64,000 nt of DNA from Galeruca laticollis. Taxonomy: Eukaryota; Arthropoda; Insecta; Coleoptera; Chrysomelidae. Under the pieces are notes generated by a model. The model ran no database searches and had not been told where the DNA came from. It worked only from the letters and a program-made list of their open reading frames with translations. Numbering within the stretch: the stretch's first letter is position 1; every line of letters starts with the position of its first letter. The stretch is from assembly GCA_963921935.1 (NCBI GenBank), contig OY998185.1, positions 1,218,001 to 1,282,000 on the forward strand, given 5' to 3'. Positions 1 through 12,660 of the stretch are shown piece after piece. The position numbers were made by a program, and so were the translations under genes.

Positions 1-1092
1 GTTGACGATCTGGTCAAGTCTGCCATCGTCACCTTTTTCCTGTATGGTCCTACCTTTGCTGTATCCCGAAGCCATCGTGGCTGCTTCATATTCAAGAGCA
101 GCAGTCAATGCATCGACCAATGTTTTAGGATGGGCTAATCGAAGCGTCTTCTCCATATCGTGGTCACATAAGCCGTCAATAAACGCCTGGATGCCTAAAC
201 ATTCCATCGTGTTCTCTGGTGCGATGGATAAGCAAATCTAACTAGTCGGGCAATATCCATTTCATACTCTTGAAGGGGTTCGTCACGCTTCCGCCTTCGA
301 TTCTTCAGCTGGAATCTGTACAACTGTTCCAAATGTTCGTGACCATATCGCATGTCCAACCTCTTCTTCAGCAGCTCGAAGTCATCCATTTCTTCAAGCG
401 GTATCGTCTGAGGTACATCTAAGGCATCTCCCCGAAGCGCGATAGTTAAGTTCACTGCTTTCTCCTTGTCGGACCAATTATTCACTCTAGCGGCTGCTTC
501 AAACTGTTTCACATAATTGGTCCACGATGTCTTTCCGTCGAATGTTGGGGGTCTTGACTCGTGAAAAACTGCCAATGTCCTCTATCCTGGAGTTTATTTC
601 TGGCTTGCAGGGTTTTATATGTTCAATCTTTTTTTCTTCTGCTGGCGTGTCTTGTGTTAAATCTGCCATATTTCTCTCCAATTCCTTGATTTTCTCGTCT
701 ATCGTTGTTATCTTGTTTTCAATGTCTGATTTTAGAGACGAAATTTTATTCTCGACGTCAGCAGCAATGTCATTTTTTAACGATAAGATATCGGCAGAAA
801 TTTCATTCTTCATAGTGGAAATCTTCTCGTCCATATTAGTAGAAATATCATTCTTCATAGTGGAAATATCGTTCTTCATTGCACAAAAATCATTCTTCAT
901 ATCAGAAATTGACGAGATTAAGGTGGAAGCCTCGTCTTTGAATAAGAATGTTTCTGGATCCAAGCCTTCACTTTTCAGTGCCATTTTGAGTCTTTCTATT
1001 AATTCGCTCTTCTTACCGGACGTTTCCAACTCGCGATCTTCCAATTCCGCTCTTAATTTCGCCACTTTCAGATCACTCAGTCTCTTGGCCAT
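1..1092 (-). pseudogene. gag: Gypsy-type gag with N-terminal SAP domain, two frameshifts, truncated by window edge
   Basis: The frame opening at the ATG ending at 1092 encodes a SAP-like helix-extension-helix (residues about 1-35, LKVAKLRAELEDRELETSGK), then a long coiled coil built of repeated MKNDIS-type heptads, ending at 499 in the wrong frame. The Gag core resumes in another frame near 575 (PPTFDGKTSWTNYVKQF, then LRGDALDV), breaks again near 220, and continues to position 1 in a third frame (IQAFIDGLCDHDMEKTLRLA). This order matches the Gag capsid region of arthropod Ty3/Gypsy elements. The primer site and LTR lie just upstream, so this is the element's 5' end; pol, if present, is outside the window. 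Two indels make it non-coding as assembled. The SAP domain could suggest nucleic-acid or chromatin contact, which is inference. Confidence 0.8.
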
Positions 1093-1117
1093 TTTGATGT
1101 AGCTATTTATTTATATT

Positions 1118-1135
1118 ATCCCACTTCTGACACCA
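1118..1135 (-). promoter_or_regulatory. Primer binding site, tRNA-Leu type
   Basis: On the minus strand this reads TGGTGTCAGAAGTGGGAT, which ends the plus strand with CACCA and matches the CCA-tailed 3' end of a leucine-type tRNA. It lies 1 bp inside the LTR edge and before the gag ATG, the expected place for a minus-strand DNA primer site. The tRNA identity is from memory of acceptor-stem sequence and was not searched. Confidence 0.7.
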
Positions 1136-1136
1136 A

Positions 1137-1617
1137 TGTAATGTTTTTGTTATTTATTTAAACAATAAACGGGTGGGATACATTTTAAACACACGATATG
1201 GCTACTTACTAATTCATTTAAACACTAACTCACTAACACTTAATTTATATGTACTTAACTAATCACTTAAATTTAATTTATATGCACACAAACTTAATTA
1301 TTAATTTATATCAACACTTTTATATTCACTTATTTACTGTTTATTTGTCAAGATCACTTTATCAACTAACTGGTCCGCTGATCGGTCCTTTTTATATACT
1401 AGTGCTTTTTGTACTAGAGAATTCTGGGCTGCGGCTTACACAAAACAATTGGTTCTGGCCTTTTCTAGATAACTCTGGTCACAAAAACAATGTTTACATA
1501 AGATAAGTCGTAAACAGTTATAAAAAAAACAGTGCGTATCCGCCATAATTTTAACTTTTATACCTGGCTTAGACAGAGTCGGTTTTAGGGACTATACCAG
1601 AGTGCTGTTTCGTAACA
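1137..1617 (-). repeat. 5' LTR of the left-edge Gypsy element (481 bp)
   Basis: In the plus direction the segment starts TGTAATG and ends CGTAACA, so on the minus strand it runs TGTTACG...CATTACA, with the TG...CA ends typical of LTRs. It abuts the primer binding site. The second LTR is not in the window, so the outer edge at 1617 rests only on the terminal dinucleotides. Confidence 0.6.
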
Positions 1618-1861
1618 ATTATATATTTTGTGTATAATGATAAAACTTAAGGCTTGCTGCATGACTATGCAAAAATTTCATTTTGATTATCGATGACGTC
1701 ACTTCTGGAATATATATATTGGCATTATTAGCCGATTGTAAAATGCTATTTTAATAACTTCATTTAAATACTTAATTATGCTTCATTCATACAGTATATC
1801 AATTTCAATGTTATCAATAGTGTCTATATTTTCTTCTGTAATTGCATTTTTTGGAAAATAC

Positions 1862-2627
1862 AATACCTAAAGATTATTTTAGTATCATAATCTTGGGAGC
1901 ACCAAATTCTTTGACGATCGTCTAACGCAGTTTGGAGCGCGGCACTCTCTCTCTCTTTCCCGTATAAACTATTTAATTCCACGTGATGCAGGTAGCACTA
2001 AATTCTGTCATTGTATTTTTTCGAAAGTATGATGCTTAAGGAACATTTTAGTACTATTGCGAGCACCAAATTTTTTAACGATCGTCTAACGCATTTTAGA
2101 GCGTGGCGCTCTCTCTTTCACGTATAAACTATTTAATTCCACGTGATACAGGTAGCACTAAATTCTGTCATTGTATTTTTTCGAAAGTATGATGCTTAAG
2201 GAACATTTTAGTACCATAATCTTGCGAGCACCAATTTTTTTAACGATTGTCTAACGCATTTTAGAGCGCGGCGCTCTCTCTTTCACGTATAAACTATTTA
2301 ATTCCACGTGATACAGGTAGCACTAAATTCTGTTATTATATTTTTTCGAAAGTATGATGCTTAAGGAACATTTTAGTACCATAATCTTGCGAGCACCAAA
2401 TTTTTTATCGTTTGTCTAACGCATTATAGAGCGCGGCGCTCTCTCTTTCTCGTATAAACTATTTAATTCCACGTGATGCAGGTAGCACTAAATTCTGTCA
2501 TTGTATTTTTTCGAAAGTATGATGCTTAAGGAACATTTTAGTACCATAATCTTGCGAGCACCAAATTTTTTAACGATCGTCTAACGCATTTTAGAGCGCG
2601 GCGCTCTCTCTTTCACGTATAAACTTG
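1862..2627. repeat. Tandem array, 160-165 bp unit, about 4.6 copies
   Basis: The landmark CACGTGAT recurs at about 1980, 2140, 2305 and 2470, giving spacings of about 160, 165 and 165. Every unit carries TTCGAAAGTATGATGCTTAA, GCGAGCACCAAATT and a GC-rich imperfect palindrome (AGAGCGCGGCGCTCT) followed by CT repeats. Copies differ by scattered substitutions and small indels. No reading frame is shared by the units, so this looks like a short satellite or the internal repeats of a non-autonomous element. Confidence 0.85.
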
Positions 2628-2815
2628 GGGGTGGGTCGCGAGATCGGGGAGTGGTGCCACATTTTGGCAACAAAATAGCAATAAAATACGCCGCCAGGCT
2701 CGTGTCGATAGCCCTCTCCGTTCGCGAGATAGCACACGTGGCTGCCGCAGCTTAATACCGCGACGCTGGGGGTGGGTCGCGAGATCGGGGAGTGGTGCCA
2801 CATTTTGGCAACAAA
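2627..2815. repeat. GC-rich block bounded by two 49-bp direct repeats
   Basis: A near-identical segment starting TGGGGGTGGGTCGCGAGATC and ending GTGCCACATTTTGGCAACAA occurs at about 2628-2676 and 2767-2815, spaced by roughly 90 bp of GC-rich sequence. It directly abuts the tandem array. The base composition stands out from the AT-rich surroundings. It may be 1.4 units of a second satellite of about 139 bp or the remains of an element end; I do not recognise it. Confidence 0.6.
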
Positions 2816-3590
2816 CTTAATATACGTACAATTGTTTTAGGTAAGTACTTTTAGTTTTAGGAGTTTACCATATTTTCAAGACTTTATTCATTATTTGAGA
2901 CGCTTTATACTTCGTTTCCATCACATTAATGGCACAAACTCAGGTAGTAAACTGAAAACGGTAATAATTAAGAGACGGACAGATTATTTAATTTGTAGCG
3001 TCAGAGTATAAAAAGAACTTTATTGTAAACTTACTTACTTTTACTTTAAACTAACTTTAGAATTTTAAAATTATTATTTTTAAATAAAATATGAACTTTG
3101 GAAGTTAACACATAACGCATATGTATATTATTAATAAATTAAAATAATTATAAACCTTCGTGAATGTTTATCGGTGACTGTAAAATATTGTATATAGTAT
3201 TGTGCCTGTAATATAATTATTAACCACAATATTAAAGCATTTAGAAACACAATTAGATTAAAATTGCTAAGTAGTTACTGTTACAAAAGTTGTAATAAAT
3301 GCGCATAATGCAATGGGAATAATACTTTCGAGTACAAATAAAAGCCGTTTAAATATTTTGGTCAGTTTGCAATGGCTAATTGTAATGCCTAGGAATTATA
3401 CGAGTCTTTTTGTTGTATTTTCTGTTAATATTCTCGTCTATTCGAAACAACACGACAGTACTTAATGTTTTTCCAATTACATAGTTTGATATATAAGTAG
3501 TGTGTGTACTTAGAATCAAGTGGTTAATTTGTGAAACGAGAAACCACTACCTACTTACCTATTATTATTACTTAAATATGACGTCGACTA
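2816..3590. other. AT-rich stretch without recognised genes
   Basis: No coding frame of note and no repeat I could match elsewhere in the window. The last part may be the 5' flank or untranslated region of the transposase relic that follows. Confidence 0.5.
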
Positions 3591-4465
3591 CAAGTTTTAC
3601 CTTTACTTCAGTTACGAGATTTAGTAGGGCTGCATATACTTTAAGGGAAAAAACTATAATATTAAATGCCCATGATCGACTTGTGTACCAACGTCCTTCA
3701 ACTAATGTTCGGGAAATAGTTAGCATTTGTTCCAATGACGGGAGTTTGAGAAGCGACCATTTAAAGATTTTTACGAGAAAGAGAGAGTGAAATTGTTAGT
3801 TCTCCCAAGAAAGATCACACTAGGTGTTCGTCGAAGGAGTATCTACTGGTCTGAATAATATTCCCGTTGGAAAAGGACGCAGACTTATTATAACCCATAT
3901 TGGCAATAAAAATGGTTTTGTCAATGGTGGGTTATTGATTTTGGAATCTAAATCAACTAAAGATTACCACGAAGAAATGACCGCCGACGTTTTTGAGGAA
4001 TATTTTAATCAGATGTTAGATTTAATTCCAGAACATTCGGTAATTGTTCTAAATAATGCTAGCTACCATTCAAGACTGCTAGAGAAATTGCCAACAGCTG
4101 CGTGGAGAAATAATGGCCTGGTTGGATACACATAACAAGGTACAAGGAGCTTTCGGTATTAGGAGAATTATTAGCAATTATATAACAGCACAAAACAAAT
4201 TTAAAAAATATGTATTTGACGAAATTGCATTAGAACTTGGAATAAGTGTGCTATGATTACCACCGTACCACTGCGAGCTGAACCCAATCGAACTCATAGA
4301 GGCAAGTAAGCACGTAGCACGGTACAACGAAACTTATAAATTAAAAGACGTACAACAATTATTACATAATTACCTATTAAAGGGAATTCAAGATAATTGG
4401 AAAAAAGCTATGAGACACACACTCACACAGAAGAACTTAAGATGTGACAAAGGACCATATTATTG
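3591..4465 (+). pseudogene. IS630/Tc1-like DDE transposase relic
   Basis: Reading frames in three pieces carry the C-terminal two thirds of an insect-type IS630/Tc1 transposase. The order is an N-terminal segment from 3591, VGKGRRLIITHIG near 3862, a TKDYHEEM segment near 3955, VIVLNNASYHSR near 4040, and LPPYHCELNPIELIEA near 4258-4305. The family's second catalytic aspartate normally sits in the VLDNAPYH motif; here it is asparagine. The region of the first aspartate (about 3820-3840) is shortened and shifted. A TGA at about 4254 precedes LPPYHCELNP. The protein cannot be active as written. Confidence 0.75.
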
Positions 4466-7309
4466 ATAAAGTTGTGGAACCCATAATAATTAACATTGGA
4501 GTTGAAGATTCCGATATAACAAGTGAATGTGGATTGGAACTCTAATTACACCATCTACCAGTTTTGAGCAACTTATTTTTTATGTTGATTTTATATTCTT
4601 ATTTAAATATTATGTCGTTCCTTTACATACATTCTATTAAGACACAGTGCTATTTTCCTAGTTGAGCTATAAACTAAATAAATAATGAATAATAATAAAT
4701 TAATAAACAACATACCAGTACCTAGTACACTCATTCACCACTTTCTGTTAAAAATATTTTGAAATGTATATTATATAAATCATAACTTGAATCGGTTCTT
4801 CCATAAAAACCCAATACTCCGTCCATGACAGTGCTATTTCGAACTTATAAACTTCACGACAATAAGCAACGGACCTCGACAACAATGGTATTCTACTATG
4901 TACCTGGCAGCATTACTCAACATAAACCTTGTTTATTAAATGATCATATAAAACTGGTCAGAAATACCCAAACTTGTTAGAACCACCCAATACAGTTAAA
5001 CTGGGATTTGTATACATAATGTGTTATCACTAAGACGGAAACGAAATATAGCTATATAAATTACATAGTTATATGTTCATATTCTCTTTTTTTTACATTT
5101 TATTAGCAACTGTGTAGTAGGGATCTGGAATAATAATAAAACGCATTGAGGAAAAAAAACTTACTGAATGTATAACAATATAAAATTCATTAATTCTAAT
5201 ACATTTATTTGCAATGGAAGAAAACCAAAGATTGTGTAAGGTGTTTATTAATTTTTATCCATTATTTGTTTTGAATATGTTTTTATATTTTCTGTACAAA
5301 AGGATTCGTTGGCCTTATTTGCAACGCTGTTTATTCTGATTAGGTTAATTTCATAGAATGCATAATCAAAATAATGTTCTGATAATGGTGGAAAAATATT
5401 GTCATTAATTATGTTTCTCTTTCATTAACATACTGATTAAAATATCTCTCGGTGGAAGTTTGCCTATGAATTTTATGCAGCACTGAATTTTTCTCTCCGT
5501 CATTACATATTGAGAAGGCAATAATAAGCCGCCCTTAGATTTTCTGTAAATTAATTTGAAATACGGGTAATTTCATCCCCTGATGATCCAAGTAACTCAA
5601 CAACGTCACAAGATAGTCTTTTCATAACCGATCTTATGACAAATCCAGCAATGTAAGCCACATTTTATGTAAATTCATTGAATGCCTGTTTCTGGAGAAA
5701 TAAATAAATCAATGAGAAAAATAGGTAATATCGAGAATTGGTTATTGTTATTTAGAGAAGAATTTAAAATAAATGCAGCTTTCAGAAGCATTTTGACGGT
5801 AAAAATAATTGAAATTTTAGGTCCATTTCTACTATAAACAGTGCATAGCTTACTAAATATTTTTTTCTAGGAATACTATATTAAAATAATGTTCTGACCT
5901 ACAATTAAACTGGGATTATAATGCTATGAAAAGTACTACTTATATTTGGAACTGAAACTAATTAGGAATCATTAAATAAACAACAGGAAGACAAAATTAT
6001 AACTGACTGCTCTCTAATGTGCTATAACTATAAAATTATTCCATTTAATAATATTTGGATACATAATTCTTAGTAACAATAAACGCACCGAAACTAAGTC
6101 GGAAAATACCCACAAAAAATGGGCAAAATAGGCTATTTGATTCATATCAAAAAAATGCATCATTCATAAAATATTTGTCCAAAGGAACCCAAATATATCG
6201 ATACAAATTTATAAAACTGGGTAACGGCTCTAGAAATTTAATTTCAAAATATCTTAAATTCAAACAGAAAACGATATCTGCTATGATCGTAACGTCATGA
6301 AAAGGGTAACAAGTAAACGTCATTCGTACGTTGTATTGAGAGAATCGAATGATATTGAGAATAAATTACACTGATGTCGAATAACACAAGAATAAAAAAA
6401 ATACTTTCTAAAAGTATATAAAAAAATTTAAATGAAATATGTACGATTTTTTATTCCTGAATATTCAATAATCTGGATTGTATAATAAGTTGTATTATTA
6501 TGGGCAAATATGCGCTGACAACGTAAGTAATGAGAACTGACAGGATATTCGAACACAGATTAGATTCATTTCGACTATTTGTATTAGAGTATCCCGTCAA
6601 TATTCGTATGTCAATATTATTTGTATTTATATTATTATTGTAACCTATGTTATTATATAACATTCTAAAGATGAAGAAATCATTATTGTTGAGTTATAAT
6701 TCAGGAAGTACTTCCATTGAAATGATTTTCACAAAAATATATTGGAGCTTTACTAGATAAAGATAAAGGATACTTTTTAGCAAGTAGCCAGGTGTTTCGC
6801 ATAGTTACTTCGCTGCCTTGCTGGGTACTCTAATACACAACTTTTATGTAGTTTTGAAAGATGAATTTTTACATTCTAGTACTATATACTAATTATAATC
6901 CCCATATTTTTATCCAATATATTATAAATCATAATTATGTATTACAAAATTGTCTTTGTTTAACTAACAGTTATGTCTTGAAGTTATGTCAGAGGTTTGT
7001 TGCAACTTATGTGACAGAACCCGTTATGGCCGACTGCCTTTTTGACAGTCCATGACACGTTTAAATCAAAGTTGAGGATTTTTAGTTTTTCACGCATCAA
7101 GAACAAAAACAAATTTTTTGTGGTCTATTAGGGTAATTACTGAAAATTTAGGACCTTTCTGAAAAATTGTTATTTACCGAAACTAAACATAACACAACCT
7201 TTAAAGTACGATTGATGTAACATTCAGTGTCGCGACATATCCTTGGAAGCAAAAAAATCAGGGACGCCAATAGAAATTGTCACGCGATGGTGGCACCCAT
7301 GCTACAGTC
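4466..7309. other. 2.8 kb AT-rich region without recognised genes
   Basis: Only short frames with no recognisable motif are present. No inverted or direct repeat stood out on reading. It could hold the 3' flank of the transposase relic and other decayed elements, but I cannot support a specific call. Confidence 0.5.
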
Positions 7310-8118
7310 ATTTAATGAACAGGTGCCTAGCAATTCATTTTGTTTTCCTATATCCATGGTATATTATTGTATAGGCGTAACGTCTGTTGGGTTTCGTGGT
7401 CCCGAATACCATCTAGTTGTTCCATAAAGTCATGCGGGGCTGTGGGATACACCAAATGGACCAGTCGGGCTATATCGGCGTCATACTGCTGCAGGCTCTC
7501 GTCAACTCGTTGATTCCTACCTTTCAGCTGTGCTTAATAATTTTGCTGCAAGTGTTTATTCCCGAATCTCATTTCCAGATGTAGAACCAGCTCTCTGTAA
7601 TCTTTGTGTTTGTCTTCAGTGAACGTTTGCAGTATGTCCAACGCCTCACCTCGTAACGCGACCACCAGTGCTGTTGCCTTTTCTTCATCTGACCATTTAT
7701 TCACACTGGCTGCAGCATCAAATTGCTTCTTATATGTATCCCATGACGTTTTACCATCGTAGGTAGGCGGACTAACTCTTGATGGTGAAAAATTACATTC
7801 TTCCACCCCGACAGTACCAGATCTTCTTACCGAGTCACCATTTGATTCAAGCTCGTGAAGTTTCTGCTTCATGACCTCTATTTCTTGTTTTGTTTCCGTT
7901 TTAAATTCATCAACTTCGTTTCTAATCTCTTCCACTGCCTCATTTACCTGTTTTTTAATTCCTGCTGTTTGTTCAACTAATTGATTATTCATACCCTCTT
8001 TCATATTTTCCATTTCTTTTCATATACTTTCTTGGCCCTTACTCATCTCCACCTGATTCTTATCCAAGTTTTCCACACTCACCTTCATTGCCTTTAACAT
8101 TTCCATTATGTCGTCCAT
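7310..8118 (-). pseudogene. gag: Gypsy-type gag with two in-frame stops
   Basis: Starting at the ATG ending at 8118, the frame gives an N-terminal coiled coil (VEQTAGIKKQVNEAVEEIRN further in), interrupted by TGA at 8020-8022. The Gag core follows: PPTYDGKTSWDTYKKQFDAA, LRGEALDILQ and LEMRFGNKHLQQ. A TAA at 7534-7536 interrupts it, after which the same frame resumes with QLKGRNQRVDESLQQYDADI and fades near 7310. The core is clearly related to the gag at 1-1092, but the N-terminus lacks an obvious SAP domain. Downstream pol is missing, so this is a truncated copy. Confidence 0.75.
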
Positions 8119-8182
8119 CTCTACTACTTTCGATCTTGTATATACGGGCACGCACTTCTTAAAATCCTTTCTTTTCCCAAAA

Positions 8183-8199
8183 TTCCGCTTCTGACACCA
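8183..8199 (-). promoter_or_regulatory. Primer binding site, tRNA-Leu type
   Basis: The minus strand reads TGGTGTCAGAAGCGGAA, sharing its first twelve bases with the site at 1118-1135. It sits between the gag start and a TG...CA-bounded segment. Confidence 0.65.
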
Positions 8200-8201
8200 A
8201 A

Positions 8202-8379
8202 TGTTACAAATTTACTACTGGTTTTTTTTCACAACTATTTATTCACTCGAATACAAACTCTGGTTAACAACTAACTAACTGCCGGGGCTGTGGCCTATTT
8301 ATATTCTAAAAATTAATCTAGAAAACTAGAGAACGTTTACAATTGCGCATCTAGAGAAGTCCATAGAAAAATCGTGACA
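8202..8379 (-). repeat. Short LTR (178 bp) of the truncated gag element
   Basis: The plus strand runs TGTTACA...ATCGTGACA, so the minus strand gives TGTCACGAT...TGTAACA, with ends resembling those of the 1137-1617 LTR (CGTAACA/CGTGACA followed by ATT in both). It is short for a Gypsy LTR, and no partner copy is present to confirm the outer edge. Confidence 0.45.
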
Positions 8380-9071
8380 ATTCTAGAATTTTATAAATCT
8401 AATGTCAGTTAACCTAACCTACAACCAAACTTCAGTATGACAAATACGACAGAAAACTGATGAAATAAGAACACAGAACACACACAAATCACTCATTGGC
8501 ATATTTGTGTCAATAGTTTTTAGTCAAATTAGTCATCAACTGGCCTCTGTAACTTCCAATTTTTACGAGAATATATGCAAGGTTTTATCTGTCACCGGAT
8601 TTCGTTTAAAATAAATCAATACATTAATTTCTGAAACAAGAAGGCAAATTTTAATCCATTTAAATAAAACCCAGGTTAAGATAGAAAAAACCGTAATGTG
8701 TGCGTATCCAATAAGATTGCTGAACAAACGTATCTGACACTAATAGAGAAGGGATTTTATTCTATTCAATTTATACCCAATGATGGGTGGGCTCTGAAAT
8801 ACCGAACAAACCATTTTTTTGTAAATAGTTTTTGTGTAATATAACGAGATATTATGTTGATACTAAATATACCTCTTTTGATTCCTTAAAACCAAAGCAA
8901 GTTCAACACATAAATAAGTTGATAAACGGCTAATTTCTGAAATAAGTAAACATCTTACAAATACAGGGTGAACCGTTCAAAGTTTAGTATCTTGAAACTT
9001 TGAAGAAAATATGAAGGTATTACCATAGCTAACAGCTTGAGACAGCCACTGGTAACCATATCACGAAGGGG
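8380..9071. other. AT-rich stretch, no recognised gene
   Basis: No coding signal. It includes ACAGGGTGAACCGTTCAAAG near 8966, which resembles the ACAGGGTGTT core at the ends of the foldback repeat at 61-62 kb and may be an end of a related small element. Confidence 0.4.
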
Positions 9072-9287
9072 TGTAACGATTTAAGCCCGTTACATACCCT
9101 TGTCGCTTGTGAAAGGGTTTTTCCAGGACGACCCCTGGATTACCGTTTCTCCACGTTAAGTTTTTAACAACGAACGTGTAATCTCCACGTTAAGAGAGGA
9201 TTGGCGCTCGAGGCACACCGCTCTGCCAAGGGTGTCATTGTAGCCCTTTTCTGGCAAAATTCGCTTGCAGCAGAAAAGTACGTTACA
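9072..9287. repeat. Candidate solo LTR, TGTAACG...CGTTACA
   Basis: A locally GC-rich block of about 216 bp begins TGTAACG and ends CGTTACA, perfect 7-bp inverted ends of LTR type, with an internal CCCGTTACATACC. The flanking bases do not form an obvious target duplication, so other explanations remain. Confidence 0.35.
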
Positions 9288-9289
9288 AT

Positions 9290-12200
9290 ATATGTATGTA
9301 TATATATTATAATTAATTGATTTTTATATGTTATTATTTATATGGTTTATTTTAGTTATTAGTCGTTGACATGTATTGACTTGACTTACCTTCGGCTAGC
9401 TCTCTTAATTTATGATTATATATTATTATTGATTTTTAATTTAATAAAGAGTCGGTGGCATGTAGACTCCTCCCTTTGGGTTCAGGACGCTTATAAATAA
9501 ATGTATTTTAACATTGATTAGTTAATTATTAAATTTTATAGTTTGCGATTTATAGAAATTGATATTTTATTAATATACACCTCTTACTTTAAATACTCAG
9601 AATATTGTTCCACAGAATGAATGAAGTGAGCAATTTTGATGAATCTATTATGGATGTTAAATAAAAATAAAAATACAAAAAACTTTACAGAAAATATTTT
9701 ATTATAGATCAAAATTTAAAATTATTATAACACCATAATTTTCTGAAGCCGCCACTGTATTCTATACAGTCATGCGCACTGAATGCTATTGAGCATAAAC
9801 TCCACTGCGTCGGCGCATATAGGAAGCATGCGCTTCTATCGAGTCCAAAGCGAAGCGAAACACAGTATTCACTGTTTATGATTCATTCACGAGATATTTA
9901 CAAGATTTTAACGTTCATATATACTTTGGAATTATCGATATAATATTCAAAACTAACCATACAATTGCATATATATACAAGGACATATGAGTGATGAGAA
10001 ATTAGAATAGTGATAGATAGAAAATAATTAAGCATGCATTAAGAAACAGAAAAAGAAGATAAATGATGATTTACATACAGTGTGAACAATGACGAAACTA
10101 ATTAATTATTACAAGTAAGTACAATTTTATATCTATAGCTTAAAATTCATGGATATCCATGTATGCGATATGATATTTAGCATCTTAAAATGCTTAGGCC
10201 TTTTTTGAAAATGTTATTGATATGTTGAAAATATATTTTATTGTTCAATAGTTACTGTTTGGAATTCCGAGATTGATATTTAAATAGCACCGACCTTAAT
10301 TTGTTCTTCAGTATAGCTATACACGTTACTGCTGATGGCGTCTCCCCAATTCTTGAAGATTTCTTAGCGAAAGAAATGCCCCTTTTGATCACCTCCCGTT
10401 CTCACACAGTTTTAATGACTTCTAATATTATTATTTTATAACTTTCAACTTTAAAATCAAATTTTATTTCATTTTATTAAAAATTTTTGTAGAGGACTTA
10501 TACCTAGATGCTATAATTTCATCTACCCACGCGCGACCCTCTTCTGTTTTTCCAATCAACAAACTTTTTCATCGTAAAATTCAAAGCCTTCTTTTTACCG
10601 TATGTTACAAAATAATTGTTGATTTGAGTGTTTTTGGTTCAAAATATAAAAAGAGTTCTTTTAACAGTCCTGGAGGATGTCAACACTTATTTGTATATAT
10701 GTGTATATTCTTAAAGATTCCATAAAATGTCTTTTTCACATGTAACAATATCTTATTTTGTTAATTTTCCCTTTTTAAGGTATTCTTATTTACATTAAAT
10801 TTTATAAAATCTACAACCTAAAATATCTATTAATATATATGCAACTGTCTAATTTTAAAATTTCTAATTTTTGTTAATTTAATCATATATAAACTATGAG
10901 TTATTTCCAAATTTGCCTTTAATATTCAATATTCTCTTAGTAACCAACAAATTTGAGTTGGCAATAAAGTCACTAATTTTTATTACTTCCTGTTTATTAA
11001 ACTTCTTGATTACAATACTTTCTTGACAGATAGCTTGGCTCTGTTCCGTATGTCAACCTACTATGAAGTATTTCAAACTCTTTTACAAATTTAACCCTTT
11101 TCTATCTTTGTTTGTAAATATTGATAACCAATTATTGACTCGAATACTAATTTATTTTATTCCAGGTTTTAAGTGATACTACATTATAATTACCCGGATA
11201 TTTACATGGCAGTGTTCAGAATATTTTGATACATGTTGACATTGACTTTAACTTGGATTATTTGTTAAGGTAAAATTTGTACTTATTCAAACAATTTTTA
11301 TTCATTATCCTTTAATTCATTTTGGTAACTGTTTTTTCTTAATATGTGATAATATATTTGCTCAATTCATTCAATTCGTTTATATAAACTCTTAGTTTTT
11401 AACTTGGTTGTGTCTACTGGTACACCCTACGTATTAATACATCATCTTTATATCTGGTCATTTTTTGTTACTTATTTTAATATATTAGAGGATTAGTTCA
11501 ACTCCCCTCAAATTTAAATTCTAAAAGGTATCCTTCTAGATAACTTCTTATAATTTAAATTTCAGATTTTTTTTAATCTATGATAAATTTTTTTTATATT
11601 ATAACTTTTTATCAGTAAATAAGTTTCTTAGAACCCTTTTTTTTATAATCTCTTTTGCATTCTTATTGTATAATTATATTCTTATTATACAACTCTATCA
11701 AAACTTATTCTAAATACATACAAATTAGGGACATAATAATAATTATTCACAAATTCTTACATCTCATTTGATACTCCTATACATCTTGTGTTATTGAGTA
11801 TTTTTTATCAAACTCAGATTACTATTAAATTATTCATAACTTATACTCTTCATTCCTTTTAACTGTTTCTTTTTTTTAAATAAATATTTACACCTTTTGC
11901 CTTTAATTATCAACTCTATTTAATGCTCTACTTTCCCTACCTTATCTTCAATACTAAGAAAAATTCTAATTGATTTAATCATTTCATATATCTTCATATC
12001 ATATTTTCAACCCGTATTCATGTCAATTTAACTATTTCTATAGTCTAAACTTTAATTCCTTGCTTTCTGTCCATATTTATATTAATTTTCATAATTCTTA
12101 ATTATAATGCATCAACTTTATTTCATAAATATATTCATTACATTATACTTCATTTATCATATCTCCCTATCTCAATAATTAATTATTTCATGTACTATAT

Positions 12201-12598
12201 AAATATTCATTTCCATATTTCCTTATTCTTTTCTCCATAATTCCTATAAAAATTTTCTTTGACATGAACATATCATCTCTTATACCTTAGTTTATAAATT
12301 TCTTTCTTTTCCATCCCTTTTTAGGTTCCTGTGAAATTGTTGATATAACTTGTCATTCTTAAATTCAGTATGGTCTTGTTAAAAAGGTGTAAAATTCTAT
12401 TCTATCCTCCCCTCTATCTAATAATTTCCCAATTTATTTCATATTATATTGTATATTTCCTACAATTCTACGTTGTTATATCTTTGTTTATCAATTATAT
12501 ATTATGTCTCCATTTGTTCATTTATATATTTACACTAAACTAATTGTTGTACAAATTCTGAACTTAATTACTTCTACTTAATATTTAGTTATTCTTTA

Positions 12599-12652
<54 letters not shown>

Positions 12653-12660
12653 CTTTTTCG
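9290..12660 (-). repeat. Diverged relative of the long LTR seen at 16037-18640 and 23732-25691
   Basis: Landmarks occur in the same order as in the long LTRs. They are GGCTAGCTCTC followed by GTCGGTGGCATGTAGA near 9400-9460 (compare GGCTAGCTCAG and GGGAGCATGAAA near 23824-23890), then AACTCCCCTCAAATTTAAAT near 11500 (compare AATTCCCCTCAAATTTAAAT at 17670), then an (AT)n tract, and TTTTTAGGTTCCTG near 12320 (compare TTTTTTAGGTTCTG near 18490). Base identity is low, so this is an older copy or subfamily, with no body attached except possibly the small frame at 12907-13332. Confidence 0.5.
12600..12650. repeat. (AT)n microsatellite
   Basis: About 50 bp of uninterrupted TA dinucleotides inside the diverged LTR-like region. 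Confidence 0.95.

Noticed and set aside
527..1102. 191-codon plus-strand frame
   Set aside because: Antisense of the SAP/coiled-coil gag; the minus strand has domain support, primer site and LTR.
1862..2627. CRISPR-like array
   Set aside because: The repeats are long, contiguous units without unique spacers, in a eukaryotic context.
2591..2803. Small minus-strand frames in the GC-rich repeat
   Set aside because: The two frames simply reflect the direct repeat and its composition; no start, motif or family.
2600..2810. Possible tRNA or rRNA piece in the GC-rich block
   Set aside because: No cloverleaf, A/B box pair or recognisable rRNA core could be drawn.
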